From Zygnema cylindricum (taxonomy: Eukaryota > Streptophyta > Zygnematophyceae > Zygnematales > Zygnemataceae): DNA of 34,817 nt. Below, one piece after another: positions 33,395 through 34,817 of the stretch; the first letter of the stretch is position 1, and every line of letters starts with the position of its first letter. The DNA lies in the NCBI GenBank assembly GCA_037447655.1, contig JBBHKE010002334.1, forward strand, positions 65,001 to 99,817. Direction: 5' to 3'. The translations under genes and the position numbers were made by a program. The notes under the pieces are model-generated. The model was given only the letters and a program-made list of their open reading frames with translations. It was not told the DNA's origin and did not search any database.

Positions 33395-34490
33395 TTAATA
33401 AAACAAAATAGAACGGAATGTAACGGTATGGAACGGGGTGGAACAGAGCAGAACAGGACAGCATGGTATGGGATGGAACGGAACGACACAAGAAATAAAA
33501 ACTGGATAGAAGGGACGGGCAGGTACAGAACACAACAGAACAGAACGAAAAATAAGAGATCAGAACAGAACTGGAGAAACTGGAACTACTGGAACTGGAC
33601 AGAGTCGAACAGAATGCTATAGAACTGGAGGGAACGAAATGGAATGGAAAGTTATGGAACCAATTGGAACTACGCCGACAAGTACTTAACGGAATAGCGG
33701 TGGTATAATGGAGTAGAAATCTAACAAAATAAAACAGATAAAGAGCAAGATGGAGGAAACAGAACGGGAAAGAACGGAATGGAACAAAACATATGAGAAC
33801 GAAAAAGAACACAGTAATATAACTGAACTAAACAAATGAACTGTACGGATCAAAATAAAACAACACAGAACGGAACAGAGCGGAACAGAAATCATAGATT
33901 AGAATGGGCCATAAAATTACAGATAACGGAACAGGATTATATGTTAAAAGAATAGAGTTGAACAGAACAGAACAGAATGGAACAGAAATAGAACTAAATG
34001 GAATAGAAAAGAATGGCATGGAACGGAACAGCATATCATGAAACAGAACAGAAGCATTAATATAATACAATAGAATAGAAAGACCAAAGAGGGGGGCAGA
34101 ATGGTGTGGAACGAAACAAAAAGGAACAGAATGGGTCGGAAGGGGACAAATTGGGGAAGAAAACAACGGAAAAGAAAGGAATAAACAGAGACTGAACAGA
34201 ATCGACAGAAACGTAGCTGAATAAATTACAACAAAACGGACCAGGAAAAAACAGAACGGAACAGAACGGGAGGACACAACATAACAGAATGGACAGAACG
34301 GAACCGAATGGATCCAAACAGGACAAAACATAACAAAATAAAACGAGGTAGAACGGAATAAAACGGGACGAAAAGGAACGGAACAGAAAAACGGAACAGT
34401 ACAACACTAAAGAATGAAAAAAAAACTGAACATATTTGGGCAATAACAGAACAGAACAAAACAGAAAGAAACAGAAAAGAACGGAACATG
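33395..34490. repeat. Purine-rich pentanucleotide (GAACR-type) satellite-like array
   Basis: About 1.1 kb of degenerate 5-bp repeats, mainly aacag, aacgg, aatgg and aatag. The plus strand is almost all A and G with few C and very few T. The period is kept despite many substitutions, so the array is old or amplified from variant units. The minus-strand frames (Phe/Ser/Cys/Val-rich, up to 167 codons) come from the repeat and are not genes. Confidence 0.9.
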
Positions 34491-34817
34491 ATTAAAGCTT
34501 AATTAATTGAAAGCATAAATTTACAAAAAAAAAAAAATGAAATTTCACAATGAAAATTCAAAAATCAAATTAAACATTGCCAACAAAATAAAATTAGGCT
34601 TTTATAAAATAAATAAAAAAAAAATCATGAAAATCACAAAAAGTTCACCCTTAAAAAAAAAGAAAAAAAAAAGCATTTCATTAAAAAAATGTCAATTTGA
34701 CATCATTTTTTTACATAAGTTACAGAAATTGAAAATCAAAGAAATTCCATTAAGAAGCTTTTTTAACTTTCTAATTGACCCCACCTTCGCCCCCCCCACT
34801 TTCCCCCCTCCCCCCCC
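34491..34817. other. A-rich, then C-rich low-complexity end of window
   Basis: AT-rich DNA with several A-runs of 8-13 bases, followed at 34780-34817 by a C-rich tract. No gene is seen. The homopolymer tract at the very edge could mark an assembly boundary. Confidence 0.6.

Noticed and set aside
33375-34490. Several long Phe/Ser/Cys/Val-rich minus-strand frames (up to 167 codons)
   Set aside because: Purine-rich pentamer DNA lacks stop codons by composition, so these frames follow from the repeat. All frames of the strand look alike.
1-34817. CRISPR array, prokaryotic operon or phage content
   Set aside because: The tandem repeats lack regular unique spacers, and the genes are intron-split and of plant type.

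Overview
This window is nuclear DNA from a land plant. It holds split genes with GT-AG introns, a plastid-type FHA protein, a plant-style RING-H2 ubiquitin ligase, long AT-rich intergenic DNA, a degenerate non-LTR retroelement and simple-sequence arrays. The retroelement type and the spacing hint at a non-seed plant such as a bryophyte or lycophyte, but that is a guess. No prokaryotic operons, rRNA genes or CRISPR arrays are visible.

Layout. Positions 1-1668 are AT-rich flank with no gene. Positions 1669-3344 (minus strand) hold a five-exon gene for a 199-residue FHA-domain protein with a transit-peptide-like N-terminus. Positions 3345-5900 are intergenic and repeat-rich, with a 19-bp repeat, a 49-bp x3 array, a 20-bp inverted repeat and a ~80-bp direct repeat. 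Positions 5900-10590 are very AT-rich with nothing recognisable. Positions 10590-11998 carry a 93-bp tandem duplication, a repeat shared with 21186-21545, and hairpins.

The centre of the window is a direct duplication. Unit A is 11999-20064 and unit B is 23265-31406, about 8.1 kb each and offset by about 11.3 kb. Each unit carries the same nine-exon plus-strand gene for a 312-residue RING-H2 E3 ubiquitin ligase (CDS 12381-18377 and 23650-29700). Both copies are intact. As I read them they differ at two amino acids (S27N, P155S) and a handful of synonymous sites, so this is a recent duplication with both copies potentially functional. Homology starts only ~380 bp upstream of the ATG, so the distal upstream regions differ. 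The 3.2-kb spacer (20065-23264) holds a MITE-like element, the shared repeat, hairpins, a possible tRNA-derived repeat and a short copia-gag-like fragment.

Unit B homology stops exactly where a degenerate, 5'-truncated minus-strand non-LTR retroelement begins (31407-33394). It keeps the RT active-site region, a Cys/His cluster and a PD-(D/E)XK-like tail in shifted frames. Its truncated end abuts a ~1.1-kb purine-rich pentanucleotide array (33395-34490). The window ends in A-rich and then C-rich low-complexity DNA.

I found no convincing novel multi-gene system. The most interesting items are the intact tandem RING-H2 pair, the 887-bp identity block in their first introns, the CT microsatellite that serves as a splice polypyrimidine tract and has expanded in one copy, and a candidate poison exon present in only one copy. 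All splice models were read by eye from GT/AG sites, frame and family motifs, with no transcript support.
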